Below are positions 28,140 to 36,743 of a DNA stretch of 64,000 nt, piece by piece. The notes beneath the pieces are model-generated. The model was not told the DNA's origin, made no database searches, and worked only from the letters and a program-made list of their open reading frames with translations. Numbering within the stretch: the stretch's first letter is position 1; each line of letters opens with the position of its first letter. This stretch comes from Roseivirga sp. BDSF3-8. GTDB lineage: Bacteria; Bacteroidota; Bacteroidia; Cytophagales; Cyclobacteriaceae. A program made the position numbers and the translations under genes. Location: positions 1,711,001 to 1,775,000 of the forward strand of contig NZ_JBGNFV010000001.1 of assembly GCF_041449215.1 (NCBI RefSeq), written 5' to 3'.

Positions 28140-28799
28140 ATGACCATACATAAGGAAGGCCGTTCACTATTACTGGCCATGTTTACTTTGCTACTAATCA
28201 TCAACGCAGTAGTATATATTTACTCTTCAAATGAAACGGTAGAGGGCCTTGTCACCATAGGTAGTATCATTCTTTATTTACTGGTACTGCAGTTTTTCCG
28301 TAACCCACGCATCACCTCGCCGGTAAATGAAAAACACGTACTGGCTCCTGCGGACGGAAAGGTGGTGGTGATAGAGGAGGTGGAAGAACCGGAGTATTTT
28401 AAAGGGCGCAGGCTTCAGATCTCAATCTTTATGTCGCCTGTAAATGTGCACGTGAACCGCAACCCGGTGGCCGGGGTGATAAAGTATTTTAAATACCACG
28501 CGGGTAAATACCTGGTGGCATGGCACCCCAAAAGTAGTACGGATAATGAGCGAACTACTATTGTGATCAATACACCCTCGGGCGTAGAGGTACTTATGCG
28601 TCAGATAGCAGGAGCTATGGCTCGCCGAATCAAATGGTATATAGATGAAGGGGACAAGGTAGAGCAGGGACAGGAGTTTGGCTTTATTAAGTTTGGCTCG
28701 CGTGTGGATGTGCTGCTACCGATAGACTCAAAAGTAACTGTAAATATCGGAGATAAGACTAAAGGTGGCCGCACGGTACTTGCGGAACTTACTTCCTAA
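28140..28799 (+). CDS. psd: Phosphatidylserine decarboxylase family protein
   Basis: This 219-aa short-form (archaeal/Bacteroidota type) phosphatidylserine decarboxylase makes phosphatidylethanolamine. Two hydrophobic N-terminal segments anchor it. The self-cleavage site that creates the pyruvoyl group is the Gly-Ser of IKFGSRVDVLLP near the C-terminus, and the motifs VLAPADGKVVVIEE and FMSPVNVHVNRNPVAG are conserved. It would take CDP-DAG-derived phosphatidylserine downstream of cdsA. Strong hairpins flank it on both sides. Confidence 0.93.
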   Translation: MTIHKEGRSLLLAMFTLLLIINAVVYIYSSNETVEGLVTIGSIILYLLVLQFFRNPRITSPVNEKHVLAPADGKVVVIEEVEEPEYFKGRRLQISIFMSPVNVHVNRNPVAGVIKYFKYHAGKYLVAWHPKSSTDNERTTIVINTPSGVEVLMRQIAGAMARRIKWYIDEGDKVEQGQEFGFIKFGSRVDVLLPIDSKVTVNIGDKTKGGRTVLAELTS

Positions 28800-28821
28800 T
28801 AAAGGTTTAAAGCATTTAAGT

Positions 28822-28857
28822 AAAAGAGCGCAGGGCCTGTCGGCCCTGCGCTCTTTT
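28822..28857. terminator. Bidirectional terminator between psd and the fRMsr gene
   Basis: A perfect 16-bp inverted repeat (28822-28837 and 28842-28857, loop TGTC) has A4 at its left end and T4 at its right end. It can therefore terminate psd on the plus strand and the convergent methionine-sulfoxide reductase gene on the minus strand. Confidence 0.9.
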
Positions 28858-28878
28858 ACATTACAGGCATCTGCACTG

Positions 28879-29367
28879 TTACTGAAGAAGCTTTTCTACT
28901 CTACGCATAAGCTTTTCCAGTCCTTCTTTATCAGCTTCGTCAAAACTGCCCAGCTCGTCGCTATCTATGTCGAGAATAAAAGCGACCTCTCCTTGCTGAT
29001 TGAAGCCAGGTACCACAATTTCGGAGCGTGAGGCACTGCTGCAGGCAATGTGGCCAGGAAAGGCATCGACGTCTTCAACAACGATGGTTTCTGCCTTGTC
29101 CCAGGAGGTACCGCACACCCCTTTTCCTTTACGGATGCGGGTACAGGCTATGGGGCCCTGAAAGGGACCTAAGACGAGTTCGCCATTTTTCACACTATAA
29201 AAGCCTACCCAGAAAAAGCCAAAAGCCTCTCTCAGGGCTGCAGCAACATTGGCCATATTGGCTACGTAATCAGTTTCGCCGCTTATCAGTGCCTCTATCT
29301 GTGGAATAATGGTCTCGTAGACTTCTTTCTTTTCTTTACTCTCAGGTAAAATCAGCGTTTCTGCCAT
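28879..29367 (-). CDS. msrC: Free methionine-(R)-sulfoxide reductase (GAF domain)
   Basis: This 162-aa GAF-domain enzyme reduces free methionine-R-sulfoxide with thioredoxin. The three family cysteines are visible in GPIACTRI, GKGVCGTSW and GHIACSSASRSEIVVP. The last segment is the signature of the fRMsr/YebR group and separates it from signalling GAF domains. It lies 10 bp downstream of ribD on the same strand and probably shares its transcript. Confidence 0.92.
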   Translation of the reverse strand: MAETLILPESKEKKEVYETIIPQIEALISGETDYVANMANVAAALREAFGFFWVGFYSVKNGELVLGPFQGPIACTRIRKGKGVCGTSWDKAETIVVEDVDAFPGHIACSSASRSEIVVPGFNQQGEVAFILDIDSDELGSFDEADKEGLEKLMRRVEKLLQ

Positions 29368-29377
29368 ATACTTATCC

Positions 29378-30445
29378 TTATGCAGGTACGGTTTTATCGT
29401 TTATATAGATTGTTAACTGGTCACCGTCCAGGTGCTGTATGCCTGCTACCGTGCCCTTAACCGGAGCGGCGGCAACTCCTTTACCAAAGGATTGCCTGCC
29501 GGTAAATACGCGCATCTCGTCCCAAAGGTTCTCCTGCAGGAGTAATTGGTGCAGGGTACTGCCCCCTTCTACCAGAATGGACTGAATATTTCTCTGGTGC
29601 AGATCGGTCATCATCTCCTGTATAAAATCACGGGCCGGCAGGGCTACTTCTGTATAGGTTTCAGCCTGGGGGGCAGGTTCACCGCAATGGTAGAGAATGG
29701 TAGGGGCGTTGCCATCAAAAAGATGCAACCCGGGATGGCTTGATCTTAAGCGATTTTGACGGTCAATTACAATTCGTACGGGGTTTGAGGAAATCATTGT
29801 CCAGTCGCGTATATCCAGGCGCGGGTTATCATAAGCAGCGGTTTTACTACCGATCATTATGGCCTGCTCTTCAGCTCTGTACTTATGTACAATTTTTCTT
29901 GAAAGGGAATTACTGATCCATTTGCTGGAATAATCCTCTCTGGCAGTGAAGCGATCGGTGGTTTGAGCCCATTTAAGCACCAGATAGGGGCGTTTTTTAC
30001 GCATAAAAGTAAAAAACCGCCGGTTAATCCACTCTCCCTTTTCAGCGAGTACACCTACGGTTACGGGTATGCCTGCGGCCCGGATACGTGCTATACCTCC
30101 TCCGTCTACCAAGGGGTTAGGGTCTTCGTTACAAACTACTACCCTACCCACCTTTTTTTCAATCAGGAGATCGGCGCAGGGAGGGGTTTTGCCATAGTGG
30201 GCACAGGGCTCGAGGGTAACGTAAACAGTGGAATGGGGTAGCAGGGCGTGATCGGCGACACTGGCGACGGCGTGTACTTCTGCATGGGGGCCACCGTAGG
30301 ATTGGTGCCAACCCTCACCGATTATGCGGTCGTCATGCACAATAACAGACCCTACCACAGGGTTGGGGCGCGCACTACCCAGACCAAGAATGGCGAGGTC
30401 GAGCGCCCGTTGCATATACCTTTCATCAGTTGGCCTCATATCCAT
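29378..30445 (-). CDS. ribD: Bifunctional riboflavin deaminase/reductase RibD
   Basis: This 355-aa enzyme performs two steps of riboflavin synthesis: deamination of the GTP-derived diaminopyrimidine and reduction of its ribosyl side chain. The zinc deaminase motifs GGPHAEVHAV and PCAHYGKTPPCADLLI lie in the first 150 residues. The reductase half follows (LKWAQTTDRF, AIMIGSKTAAYDNPRLD, LVEGGSTLHQ). Two close ATGs (30445 and 30439) are both possible starts. Other rib genes are not in the window. Confidence 0.94.
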   Translation of the reverse strand: MDMRPTDERYMQRALDLAILGLGSARPNPVVGSVIVHDDRIIGEGWHQSYGGPHAEVHAVASVADHALLPHSTVYVTLEPCAHYGKTPPCADLLIEKKVGRVVVCNEDPNPLVDGGGIARIRAAGIPVTVGVLAEKGEWINRRFFTFMRKKRPYLVLKWAQTTDRFTAREDYSSKWISNSLSRKIVHKYRAEEQAIMIGSKTAAYDNPRLDIRDWTMISSNPVRIVIDRQNRLRSSHPGLHLFDGNAPTILYHCGEPAPQAETYTEVALPARDFIQEMMTDLHQRNIQSILVEGGSTLHQLLLQENLWDEMRVFTGRQSFGKGVAAAPVKGTVAGIQHLDGDQLTIYINDKTVPA

Positions 30446-30588
30446 AGGGCAAAACTAGAAGGCTACAGATAAAATGGTAGCAGGATGAGGTTATTTTTTG
30501 GAAGAACCGCATTGCTGCCCTGCTTCTGGTATCTGTTGTTTTTCCCTGAGGATAAGTTATTGGGGAGGATTTGACAAAATAAAGTATG

Positions 30589-30596
30589 TACTTTTG
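30589..30596 (+). promoter_or_regulatory. -7 box upstream of prmC
   Basis: TACTTTTG is an exact TAnnTTTG match about 97 bp before the prmC start. A TTTG at 30570-30573 precedes it, but with only 15 bp between, shorter than the usual 19-21, so the -33 assignment is weak. Confidence 0.45.
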
Positions 30597-30692
30597 CGGA
30601 GAAGGTAAGGCATAACTTCTTCTTAAGTGGCAAAGACGCCCTTACCCCTTTACCTGACGATAATGATCCGTTAATCATTAAACACCTACGCA

Positions 30693-31544
30693 TTGGAAAT
30701 AAAGGCCGGGGAAATATTCCGTGACACAGCGAAAAGTCTGAAAGGGGTTTATGAATCTCCCGAAAATGACAGTGTGGCAATGTTATTGATAGAAGGGGTT
30801 TTAGGTATTAGTCGGAGGAATATCCTGCTGGATGAGTCAATGGAGATAGATGCAAGCATGCAACATAAGCTCCGGGAAGCTGTAGAAAAGTGCCTGGCAC
30901 ATATACCGGTACAGCATGTTTTGGGTGCGGGAGCTTTTTATGGCCGCGATTTCCGTGTAGGCAGGGATGTACTGATACCCCGTCCGGAGACCGAGGAGCT
31001 TGTTTACCTTGTATTGAGTACCTACAAGGGTAGGTCTCTGAAGGCGGTGGATATAGGCACGGGTAGCGGATGTATTGGTATCACCCTGGCGCTGGAGCAC
31101 TCCGCGGCGGAGATTATGGCGCTTGATGTATCAGAGGCGGCGCTGGAGGTGGCCAAAGATAATGCTGACCGATTGGGAGCTAAGCTACAGTTTGTGCAAC
31201 TGGATGTGCTGGCAGAGCCTCTGCCGACCAGTGAGCTGGATGCTGTGGTGAGTAATCCGCCTTATATTCCGGTGAAGGAAAAAAAGAGTATGGAGCAGCG
31301 GGTAACGGTGTATGAGCCAGAGATGGCTCTATTTGTACCGGATGAGGACCCGCTACTGTTCTACAGGCGCATAGGTGAGTTAGCTCTTTTACACCTCAGA
31401 GAGGGTGGCGGGCTCTTCGTGGAAATACACGAGTCATACGGCATGGAAGTGGTGGCATTGTACCGTGAGCAGGGCTATAAGATGGTGGAATGCTTGCCGG
31501 ATATGCAAGGCAAGCCACGTATGGTCAGGGCCTTCCGGCCCTGA
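30693..31544 (+). CDS. prmC: Release factor glutamine N5-methyltransferase
   Basis: This 283-aa SAM-dependent enzyme methylates the Gln of the GGQ motif in peptide release factors RF1/RF2. The SAM-binding motif VDIGTGSGCIGITLAL and the catalytic VVSNPPYIP (NPPY) are present, with an N-terminal helical domain containing ISRRNILLDES. The start is a TTG at 30693; no ATG lies nearby in frame, and the N-terminal domain would be truncated if the next Met (residue 30) were used. It converges with the lipoprotein gene, 9 bp apart. Confidence 0.93.
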   Translation: MEIKAGEIFRDTAKSLKGVYESPENDSVAMLLIEGVLGISRRNILLDESMEIDASMQHKLREAVEKCLAHIPVQHVLGAGAFYGRDFRVGRDVLIPRPETEELVYLVLSTYKGRSLKAVDIGTGSGCIGITLALEHSAAEIMALDVSEAALEVAKDNADRLGAKLQFVQLDVLAEPLPTSELDAVVSNPPYIPVKEKKSMEQRVTVYEPEMALFVPDEDPLLFYRRIGELALLHLREGGGLFVEIHESYGMEVVALYREQGYKMVECLPDMQGKPRMVRAFRP

Positions 31545-31553
31545 TATGATCTA

Positions 31554-32519
31554 TTACTTACGGTAACGATACCGGACAAAATAGCCATCACCTCCCCTGC
31601 CTTCGCTTGCTATATAGAGGGTGCCATCAGGTGCCACGCACAGGCCTTCTGGCTGGCGGAGTACGTCTCTGTCCAGGGGATGCATCCCTGTTACATTGCC
31701 TTCCATATCTACAATCATTAGCATTCTGGCGGCGGAGCTAATGAGATAGAGCCTTTTTTCCAAAGAATGGAAGGCTACTCCGGAGATGGCAAATTTATCT
31801 CCCTCGAATTCGCCTTTGTAGCGATCCTCAAAGAAGTCTTCGATGTCATCCTCATCTATTGCCAGAATTGGGTTGGTGATAAAGCGGTTTTCTGATACGT
31901 CAAATCCATAAATGAGGTAATCATCTTTGTATTCTTTTTCGTCGTCGTCATCCTCTTCAATTCCCTGTTCATCTTCATAGTCCTCCAGATCGTCCTCATC
32001 GATCTTCTGATCTTCCTTGCAGCCTATCAGCAGCATGTTGCGCTCAGGCCAGTAGCCGAGGCCCTCTACGTTATTTTTGATGTTGAGGGGGTTATCAAAA
32101 AGCTCGCCTTCCACATCCTCATCGCTTACTGGAAAGCGGTATAGCTTACCATTGCTTTTGATGGCAAAAAGAATGTCCTCTACATTTTCAACCCCTTCAT
32201 AATCGCCTTCGGTACCAAACTTGATCTCATTGACTACTTCCCCGGTAGTGGCACTGATATAAAACATATGTCCGACTTCATCCTGAATGGCACCTAGCAT
32301 ACCGTCATCCAGCCAGGTAAGGCCACTTATTTCTTCAAGATCAGCAGGTAGTTCAAACCGGTCGTCCGGTTCATTGAGATCATAGAAGAATGAATCCTTA
32401 ACTTCCTCATAATCAAACTCCCCCTTATGATTCACTCGTTCGTGGCAGGAAGGGGTGAATAATGTAGTGAGAATGATTACGATCAGGTACATATTTTTTT
32501 TTCTTGGATGGCCCGACAT
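31554..32519 (-). CDS. SdiA-regulated (YjiK-like) beta-propeller lipoprotein
   Basis: This 321-aa exported protein has a lipoprotein signal peptide (LTTLFTPSC, Cys at residue 25) followed by propeller-like repeats typical of the SdiA-regulated/YjiK family (LEEISGLTWLDDGMLGAIQD, YEGVENVEDILFAIKSNGKL, QPEGLCVAPDGTLYIASEG). About residues 160-190 form an unusually acidic loop rich in Asp and Glu, possibly binding divalent cations. The function of the family is unknown. The first ATG (32519) is kept because it supplies the basic n-region RKK; a second ATG at 32492 would lack it. Confidence 0.8.
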   Translation of the reverse strand: MSGHPRKKNMYLIVIILTTLFTPSCHERVNHKGEFDYEEVKDSFFYDLNEPDDRFELPADLEEISGLTWLDDGMLGAIQDEVGHMFYISATTGEVVNEIKFGTEGDYEGVENVEDILFAIKSNGKLYRFPVSDEDVEGELFDNPLNIKNNVEGLGYWPERNMLLIGCKEDQKIDEDDLEDYEDEQGIEEDDDDEKEYKDDYLIYGFDVSENRFITNPILAIDEDDIEDFFEDRYKGEFEGDKFAISGVAFHSLEKRLYLISSAARMLMIVDMEGNVTGMHPLDRDVLRQPEGLCVAPDGTLYIASEGRGGDGYFVRYRYRK

Positions 32520-32613
32520 ATCCTTATAAAAATAGTTACGTAAAAGAATTGAGGGTGAATTCTAGCCTGAAAGGCCTAAATTACGATAATTTACATAATG
32601 GCAACTACGTGTA

Positions 32614-32635
32614 AAAAGCGCTTTTGTTTACAAAA
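32614..32635. promoter_or_regulatory. Overlapping palindromes between divergent genes
   Basis: Perfect palindrome AAAAGCGCTTTT (32614-32625) overlaps inverted repeat TTTTGT-TT-ACAAAA (32622-32635). The pair sits in the 170-bp gap between the SdiA-regulated-like lipoprotein gene and the HD-domain gene and could be an operator for either. This is an inference from symmetry only. Confidence 0.35.
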
Positions 32636-32689
32636 TACCCTGACAAAAAGTGATTTGTTGTAAATGCCATCAACGACTTAACGACTTGT

Positions 32690-33895
32690 ATGATCCCAGA
32701 AACGGAACTATTAGACAAAACTCAGTCATTCAGCAAAAAATACTTTGAAGAGAAAGTGGGTGGTGATTTTTCCTATCATAACCTGGACCATACGGTAGAT
32801 GTGGTAGAAGCAGTAAAGGAAATAGGCGAGCATACCGGACTGAAAGAGGATGAGTTTGAAATAGTACTGATAGCGGCATGGCTCCACGACCTGGGGTATG
32901 CAGAAAGCTGCGATGACCATGAGGAGCGAAGTGTGGAGATAGGAAGCAAATTCCTTAAAGAGCAGGAGGCGGATAAAAAGCTAATAGAAAAAGTTTCAGG
33001 GTGCATCAGGGCTACACGCATGCCACACGACCCTAAAAACCAACTGGAGGAGGTGCTCTGCGATGCAGACCTGTACCACCTGAGCACGGATACTTTTGAG
33101 GAGAAGTCGGAGCTGCTGCGCAAGGAGGTGGATACGGTACTGGGCAAAAAGCTGAAGAAAAAGGAGTGGTTAAATAAGAATGTGGAGTTTTTTCAGATTC
33201 ATTCTTACTTCACGGATTACGGCCGTAATATCCTATCTGAGCGCAAGAGGCAGAATTTGGAGGACTTACAAAGTAAGGTAAAGAAGAAGAAAAAGAAGCA
33301 GTCGAAGAAGGTCAAAAAGCTGGAGAAAAAGGTAGCCAAGCTCAAAGCGAAAAAGGACAAAAGACCGGACAGGGGTATAGAAACGATGTTCAGGACTACC
33401 TCAAGAAACCACATAGACCTGAGTGCAATAGCGGATAATAAGGCGAACATTATGATCTCAATAAATGCGATCATAGTCTCTATACTGGTGTCGGTACTGA
33501 TCCGTAAGTTCGAAGACTATCCGAACCTGATCATTCCCACGATCATCATGACTACGGTGTGCCTGCTGACAATCATTTTTTCTGTGCTTGCCACGAGGCC
33601 TAATATTACATCGGGCCGGTTTACTAAAGATGATATCCACCAGCGGCGCACAAACCTGTTATTCTTCGGTAATTTTCACCGGATGCAGCTGGATGACTTC
33701 CACTGGGGGGTTAATGAGATCATGAAGGATCGTGACTTTCTGTATGGCAGCATGATTAAAGACATCTATTTCCTGGGCAAGGTGCTGGGCAGGAAATACC
33801 AGCTTCTGCGGGTGTCTTATACTATATTTATGTATGGATTCGTGATAGCTGTATTGTCTTTTGCCATAGCGATCGGCTTCTTCCCTGCTTACTAG
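32690..33895 (+). CDS. HD-domain protein with Pycsar-effector-like (DUF5706) membrane module
   Basis: This 401-aa protein has three parts. Residues 1-190 form an HD phosphohydrolase-type domain with metal-binding candidates in YHNLDH (H30/H34), AAWLHDLGY (H66-D67) and CDADLYH (D125). Residues about 195-228 are an extremely Lys-rich coiled-coil linker. Residues about 240-400 carry two adjacent helices (DNKANIMISINAIIVSILVS and IIPTIIMTTVCLLTIIFSVL) and a final helix, in the layout of the PycTM effector domain of Pycsar anti-phage systems. No nucleotide cyclase is adjacent. The 3' end overlaps the convergent ppk gene by 4 nt. A role in degrading or sensing a nucleotide signal at the membrane is an inference. 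Confidence 0.8.
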   Translation: MIPETELLDKTQSFSKKYFEEKVGGDFSYHNLDHTVDVVEAVKEIGEHTGLKEDEFEIVLIAAWLHDLGYAESCDDHEERSVEIGSKFLKEQEADKKLIEKVSGCIRATRMPHDPKNQLEEVLCDADLYHLSTDTFEEKSELLRKEVDTVLGKKLKKKEWLNKNVEFFQIHSYFTDYGRNILSERKRQNLEDLQSKVKKKKKKQSKKVKKLEKKVAKLKAKKDKRPDRGIETMFRTTSRNHIDLSAIADNKANIMISINAIIVSILVSVLIRKFEDYPNLIIPTIIMTTVCLLTIIFSVLATRPNITSGRFTKDDIHQRRTNLLFFGNFHRMQLDDFHWGVNEIMKDRDFLYGSMIKDIYFLGKVLGRKYQLLRVSYTIFMYGFVIAVLSFAIAIGFFPAY

Positions 33896-35970
33896 TTCAG
33901 GTCTGGCAGGGTGTTATCCTCCTGGCTCCTGAGCCATTCGTAAAAATCCATTTGAGAGCGCACCTGACAGTCTTCTCTACCTACAATAGGGTGATTGACC
34001 AGGTGCTTATCCAGCAGGCTCCCTTTACAGGTGTCCTGTAGCTGCAGATCTATCAGCTTACGTATTTCAGCCTTTAGCTTTGGATCATATAGAGGGAAGC
34101 CTACTTCAATGCGATCATGCAGGTTACGCCTCATCCAGTCGGCTGAAGAAAGATACATCTTTTCTGAGCCACCATTATGGAAAATAAAGATCCGTGCATG
34201 CTCAAGAAAGCGGTCTACAATACGTATGGCTCTGATATTTTCGCTGAGCCCCTTCACCCCAGGCCTCAGACAGCAAATGCCTCTTACAATGAGCTGGATA
34301 TCCACGCCTACCTGACTTGCTTCATATAGTTTGTCGATCATATGGCGCTCTTCTATATTGTTGAGCTTAATGATGATAGAGGCGGGCTTACCTTCTTTTG
34401 CCGCGGCGATCTCTTTATCGATCATTTTGACGAAGCGGGTATCCAGGTTAAACTGTGATACCAGCAGGTGCCGGAATTCTTCCTTAGGTATTTTACGCTT
34501 GTGCAGGTATTTGAATACATTATTTAGTTCATCAGTCATACCTGCATGTGAGGTCATAAGGCCGTGGTCTGCGTATATGTTGGCCGTGTTTTCATTGAAG
34601 TTGCCGGTGCCAAAAAATGCGTAGTGCTTCTTATTGCCTTCCTCATCTCTGCGGCGTACCAGGGCAACCTTGGCATGAACTTTAAGTCCGGGTATGCTAT
34701 AGATAAGCCTTACGCCAGCCTTTTCCATCTTTTCTGCCCAGCGGAGGTTGTTTTCCTCATCAAACCGGGCCTTCACCTCTACAAAGACGGTAACCTTCTT
34801 ACCATTACGCGCAGCGCTGATCAGTGCATTCGCTATAAAGGAGTTGTGGGCTATCCTGTAGAGGGTGACCTTGATATGGGTGACAGCAGGATCGATGGCG
34901 GCCTCATTAAAAAACCTGAGCACATAGTCGTAGCTTTGGTAGGGGAAGTGAAGCATTCTGTCTTCACTGTCTATGGCATCAAAGAGGGAAACAATATTTT
35001 CCAGTGCAGGCTTATGTAGCGCAGCAAGGGGGTGGTAGGTAAGAGATTCTTTCTTAGGCTCAGGTATGCTGAAAAGATCGTAAAGATTATGGTACCGGCC
35101 TCCTGAGACAAGGTCTTTTTCATTCAGCTTGAACTTTTCGACCAGGAAGTCCAGCAGGTCAGGATCTATCTCAGAATCATAAAGAAACCTGGAGGGGGGT
35201 CCGATTTCACGCTGATCGAGTTGGGTGCGGATCTTATTGACGAGGTCTCCGCTAAATTCATCTTCAATAGCCAAGTCTGCATCGCGATTTAGCTTTATGC
35301 TGTAGCAGCCAAGTATTATGTATCCGGGAAATATGGCCGTCAGGTTATACCTGATGATATCATCCAGCATGATGAGGTACTGTGTATGGCCGGGCTGGGG
35401 AATACTTATGAAACGCGGCAACTCACCGGATGGAATATTGAGATGGGCGTAAGTCACATGGTTACTACCGGGCTTTTGTAACTTCACTGCGAGGTATATA
35501 GCCCTATTTTCCAGAAAGGGAGCCTTCTTACCCTGGCTAAGAATGGTGGGCTGGAGATATGAAAGCACCTTACTACGGAAGTACCTGACGACAAAGGCCC
35601 TGTGCTCCGGGCGAATATTTTCATTCTGGTAGAGATGAATATCATTATCAAACAATTCGGGCAGGATTTCCTCCCTGAATATTCTGCCGTATTCATCCTG
35701 CTGATTATTTACCTCTTCATATATGCTATCCAATACCTCTTGGGGCATATGGTATAGGGCTTTTTTGATATCGGGCTTATCTAATGCATCTACCTGGCGC
35801 AAACTTGCTATGCGCACTCTGAAAAACTCATCCAGGTTGGATGAATAGATAGCCAGAAATTTGATACGTTCAAAAAGGGGAACAGACTTATCGGTTGCCT
35901 CCAGCAATACACGATAATTAAATGAAAGCCAGCTCAGGTCCCGGGGGATGTAGGGGGCTTGGTTGCTCAT
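33892..35970 (-). CDS. ppk1: Polyphosphate kinase 1
   Basis: This 692-aa enzyme reversibly transfers the gamma-phosphate of ATP to polyphosphate. It has the N-terminal four-helix domain (RDLSWLSFNYRVLLEA, IYSSNLDEFFRVRIASL), then the PLD-like catalytic domains with the autophosphorylated His in IPGLKVHAKVALVRR and FFGTGNFNENTANIYADHGL. A second PLD-like repeat contains FLEHARIFIFHNGG and MYLSSADWMRRNL. An in-frame TTG at 35982 exists, but the ATG at 35970 gives the family's usual N-terminus MSNQAPYIPRDLSW. Confidence 0.95.
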   Translation of the reverse strand: MSNQAPYIPRDLSWLSFNYRVLLEATDKSVPLFERIKFLAIYSSNLDEFFRVRIASLRQVDALDKPDIKKALYHMPQEVLDSIYEEVNNQQDEYGRIFREEILPELFDNDIHLYQNENIRPEHRAFVVRYFRSKVLSYLQPTILSQGKKAPFLENRAIYLAVKLQKPGSNHVTYAHLNIPSGELPRFISIPQPGHTQYLIMLDDIIRYNLTAIFPGYIILGCYSIKLNRDADLAIEDEFSGDLVNKIRTQLDQREIGPPSRFLYDSEIDPDLLDFLVEKFKLNEKDLVSGGRYHNLYDLFSIPEPKKESLTYHPLAALHKPALENIVSLFDAIDSEDRMLHFPYQSYDYVLRFFNEAAIDPAVTHIKVTLYRIAHNSFIANALISAARNGKKVTVFVEVKARFDEENNLRWAEKMEKAGVRLIYSIPGLKVHAKVALVRRRDEEGNKKHYAFFGTGNFNENTANIYADHGLMTSHAGMTDELNNVFKYLHKRKIPKEEFRHLLVSQFNLDTRFVKMIDKEIAAAKEGKPASIIIKLNNIEERHMIDKLYEASQVGVDIQLIVRGICCLRPGVKGLSENIRAIRIVDRFLEHARIFIFHNGGSEKMYLSSADWMRRNLHDRIEVGFPLYDPKLKAEIRKLIDLQLQDTCKGSLLDKHLVNHPIVGREDCQVRSQMDFYEWLRSQEDNTLPDLN

Positions 35971-36120
35971 GAATTTATTCAAAAAATATATGGGTATAAA
36001 TACCTGATTTCACGGTTTTGGTTCAAAGTGTTTTTACGGAATTTCTACGGATAGGATTCCTGCTAAGCCGGATAATTAGTTATATTATAATATTATTTTA
36101 AACCTAACCATCTAAAGTCT

Positions 36121-36366
36121 ATGAAGAAGAAGCTAAGCCTAAAGCAACTGGAAATCAATAGCTTCATTACGCAATCGAGTATGACACGAATGCGCGGTGG
36201 AGCTACTGTTGAGGTAGGATGTACGGCATATCCTATCTGTGCAAATTCTACTTCGTGTGCTACCCGCGCAGGGGATGCGTGTACGGAATGGGACTGCGAT
36301 GATTCGGCAGGATGCCACAGCGTGGCCGGACCGGGATGCAGCGGTCCTGTACCTTGTATGAACTAA
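36121..36366 (+). CDS. Orphan Cys-rich RiPP-like precursor peptide with GG leader
   Basis: This 81-aa small protein resembles Bacteroidota RiPP/lanthipeptide precursors. A leader MKKKLSLKQLEINSFITQ followed by MTRMRGG ends in a double-Gly site (residues 26-27). The 54-residue core after it has eight Cys (34, 40, 46, 54, 59, 65, 73, 79) and many Ser/Thr, and no membrane segment. No lanthionine synthetase, radical SAM enzyme, or C39 peptidase transporter is encoded next to it, so maturation enzymes would have to be elsewhere, or the Cys form disulfides. A hairpin terminator follows the stop. Confidence 0.7.
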   Translation: MKKKLSLKQLEINSFITQSSMTRMRGGATVEVGCTAYPICANSTSCATRAGDACTEWDCDDSAGCHSVAGPGCSGPVPCMN

Positions 36367-36375
36367 AACGTATAA

Positions 36376-36403
36376 GGCTACTCGCGAGGGTAGTCTTTCT
36401 TTT
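36376..36403 (+). terminator. Terminator after the RiPP-like gene
   Basis: The stem GGCTACTC/GGGTAGTC (36376-36383 and 36388-36395; two G-T pairs, loop GCGA) is followed by TTTCTTTT. It starts 9 bp past the precursor stop codon. Confidence 0.7.
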
Positions 36404-36737
36404 AGCCAACTCTGGTACCGTTCTTGCCAGGTAGTGAGGTCTGCAGTAGGTTTACTCCATCGTCTTCCATAGCACCAAGTATAAGGCATTCACTCATGAT
36501 ATTGGCTATTTGCTTAGGGGGGAAATTGACGACCGCTACTATTTGCTTTCCGATGAGGTCTTCGGGACGATACTTATCGGTGATCTGCGCGGAGGTTTTC
36601 TTATGTCCCAGCTCACCGAAATCTATGACCATTTTGTAAGCAGGCTTTCTGGCTTCTTCAAATACTTCAGCCTTGATGATGGTCCCTGTTCTGATATCTA
36701 CTTTCTGAAAATCCTTCCAGGTCAGATCTTTTGACAT
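36402..36737 (-). CDS. csaA: CsaA-type tRNA-binding domain protein
   Basis: This 111-aa stand-alone tRNA-binding (OB-fold, EMAP-like) domain of the CsaA family is proposed to bind tRNA and assist protein export or folding. Typical signatures are FQKVDIRTGTIIKAEVF, KMVIDFGELGHKKTSAQIT and IVAVVNFPPKQIANIMSECL. The length matches CsaA. It is the last gene of the minus-strand carotenoid operon, 6 bp after crtW, but has no evident pigment role. Confidence 0.92.
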   Translation of the reverse strand: MSKDLTWKDFQKVDIRTGTIIKAEVFEEARKPAYKMVIDFGELGHKKTSAQITDKYRPEDLIGKQIVAVVNFPPKQIANIMSECLILGAMEDDGVNLLQTSLPGKNGTRVG

Positions 36738-36743
36738 AATACC

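Noticed and set aside
32690-33895. A complete Pycsar defence operon
   Set aside because: No pyrimidine cyclase is encoded on either side; the neighbours are a lipoprotein and polyphosphate kinase, so only an effector-like module can be claimed.
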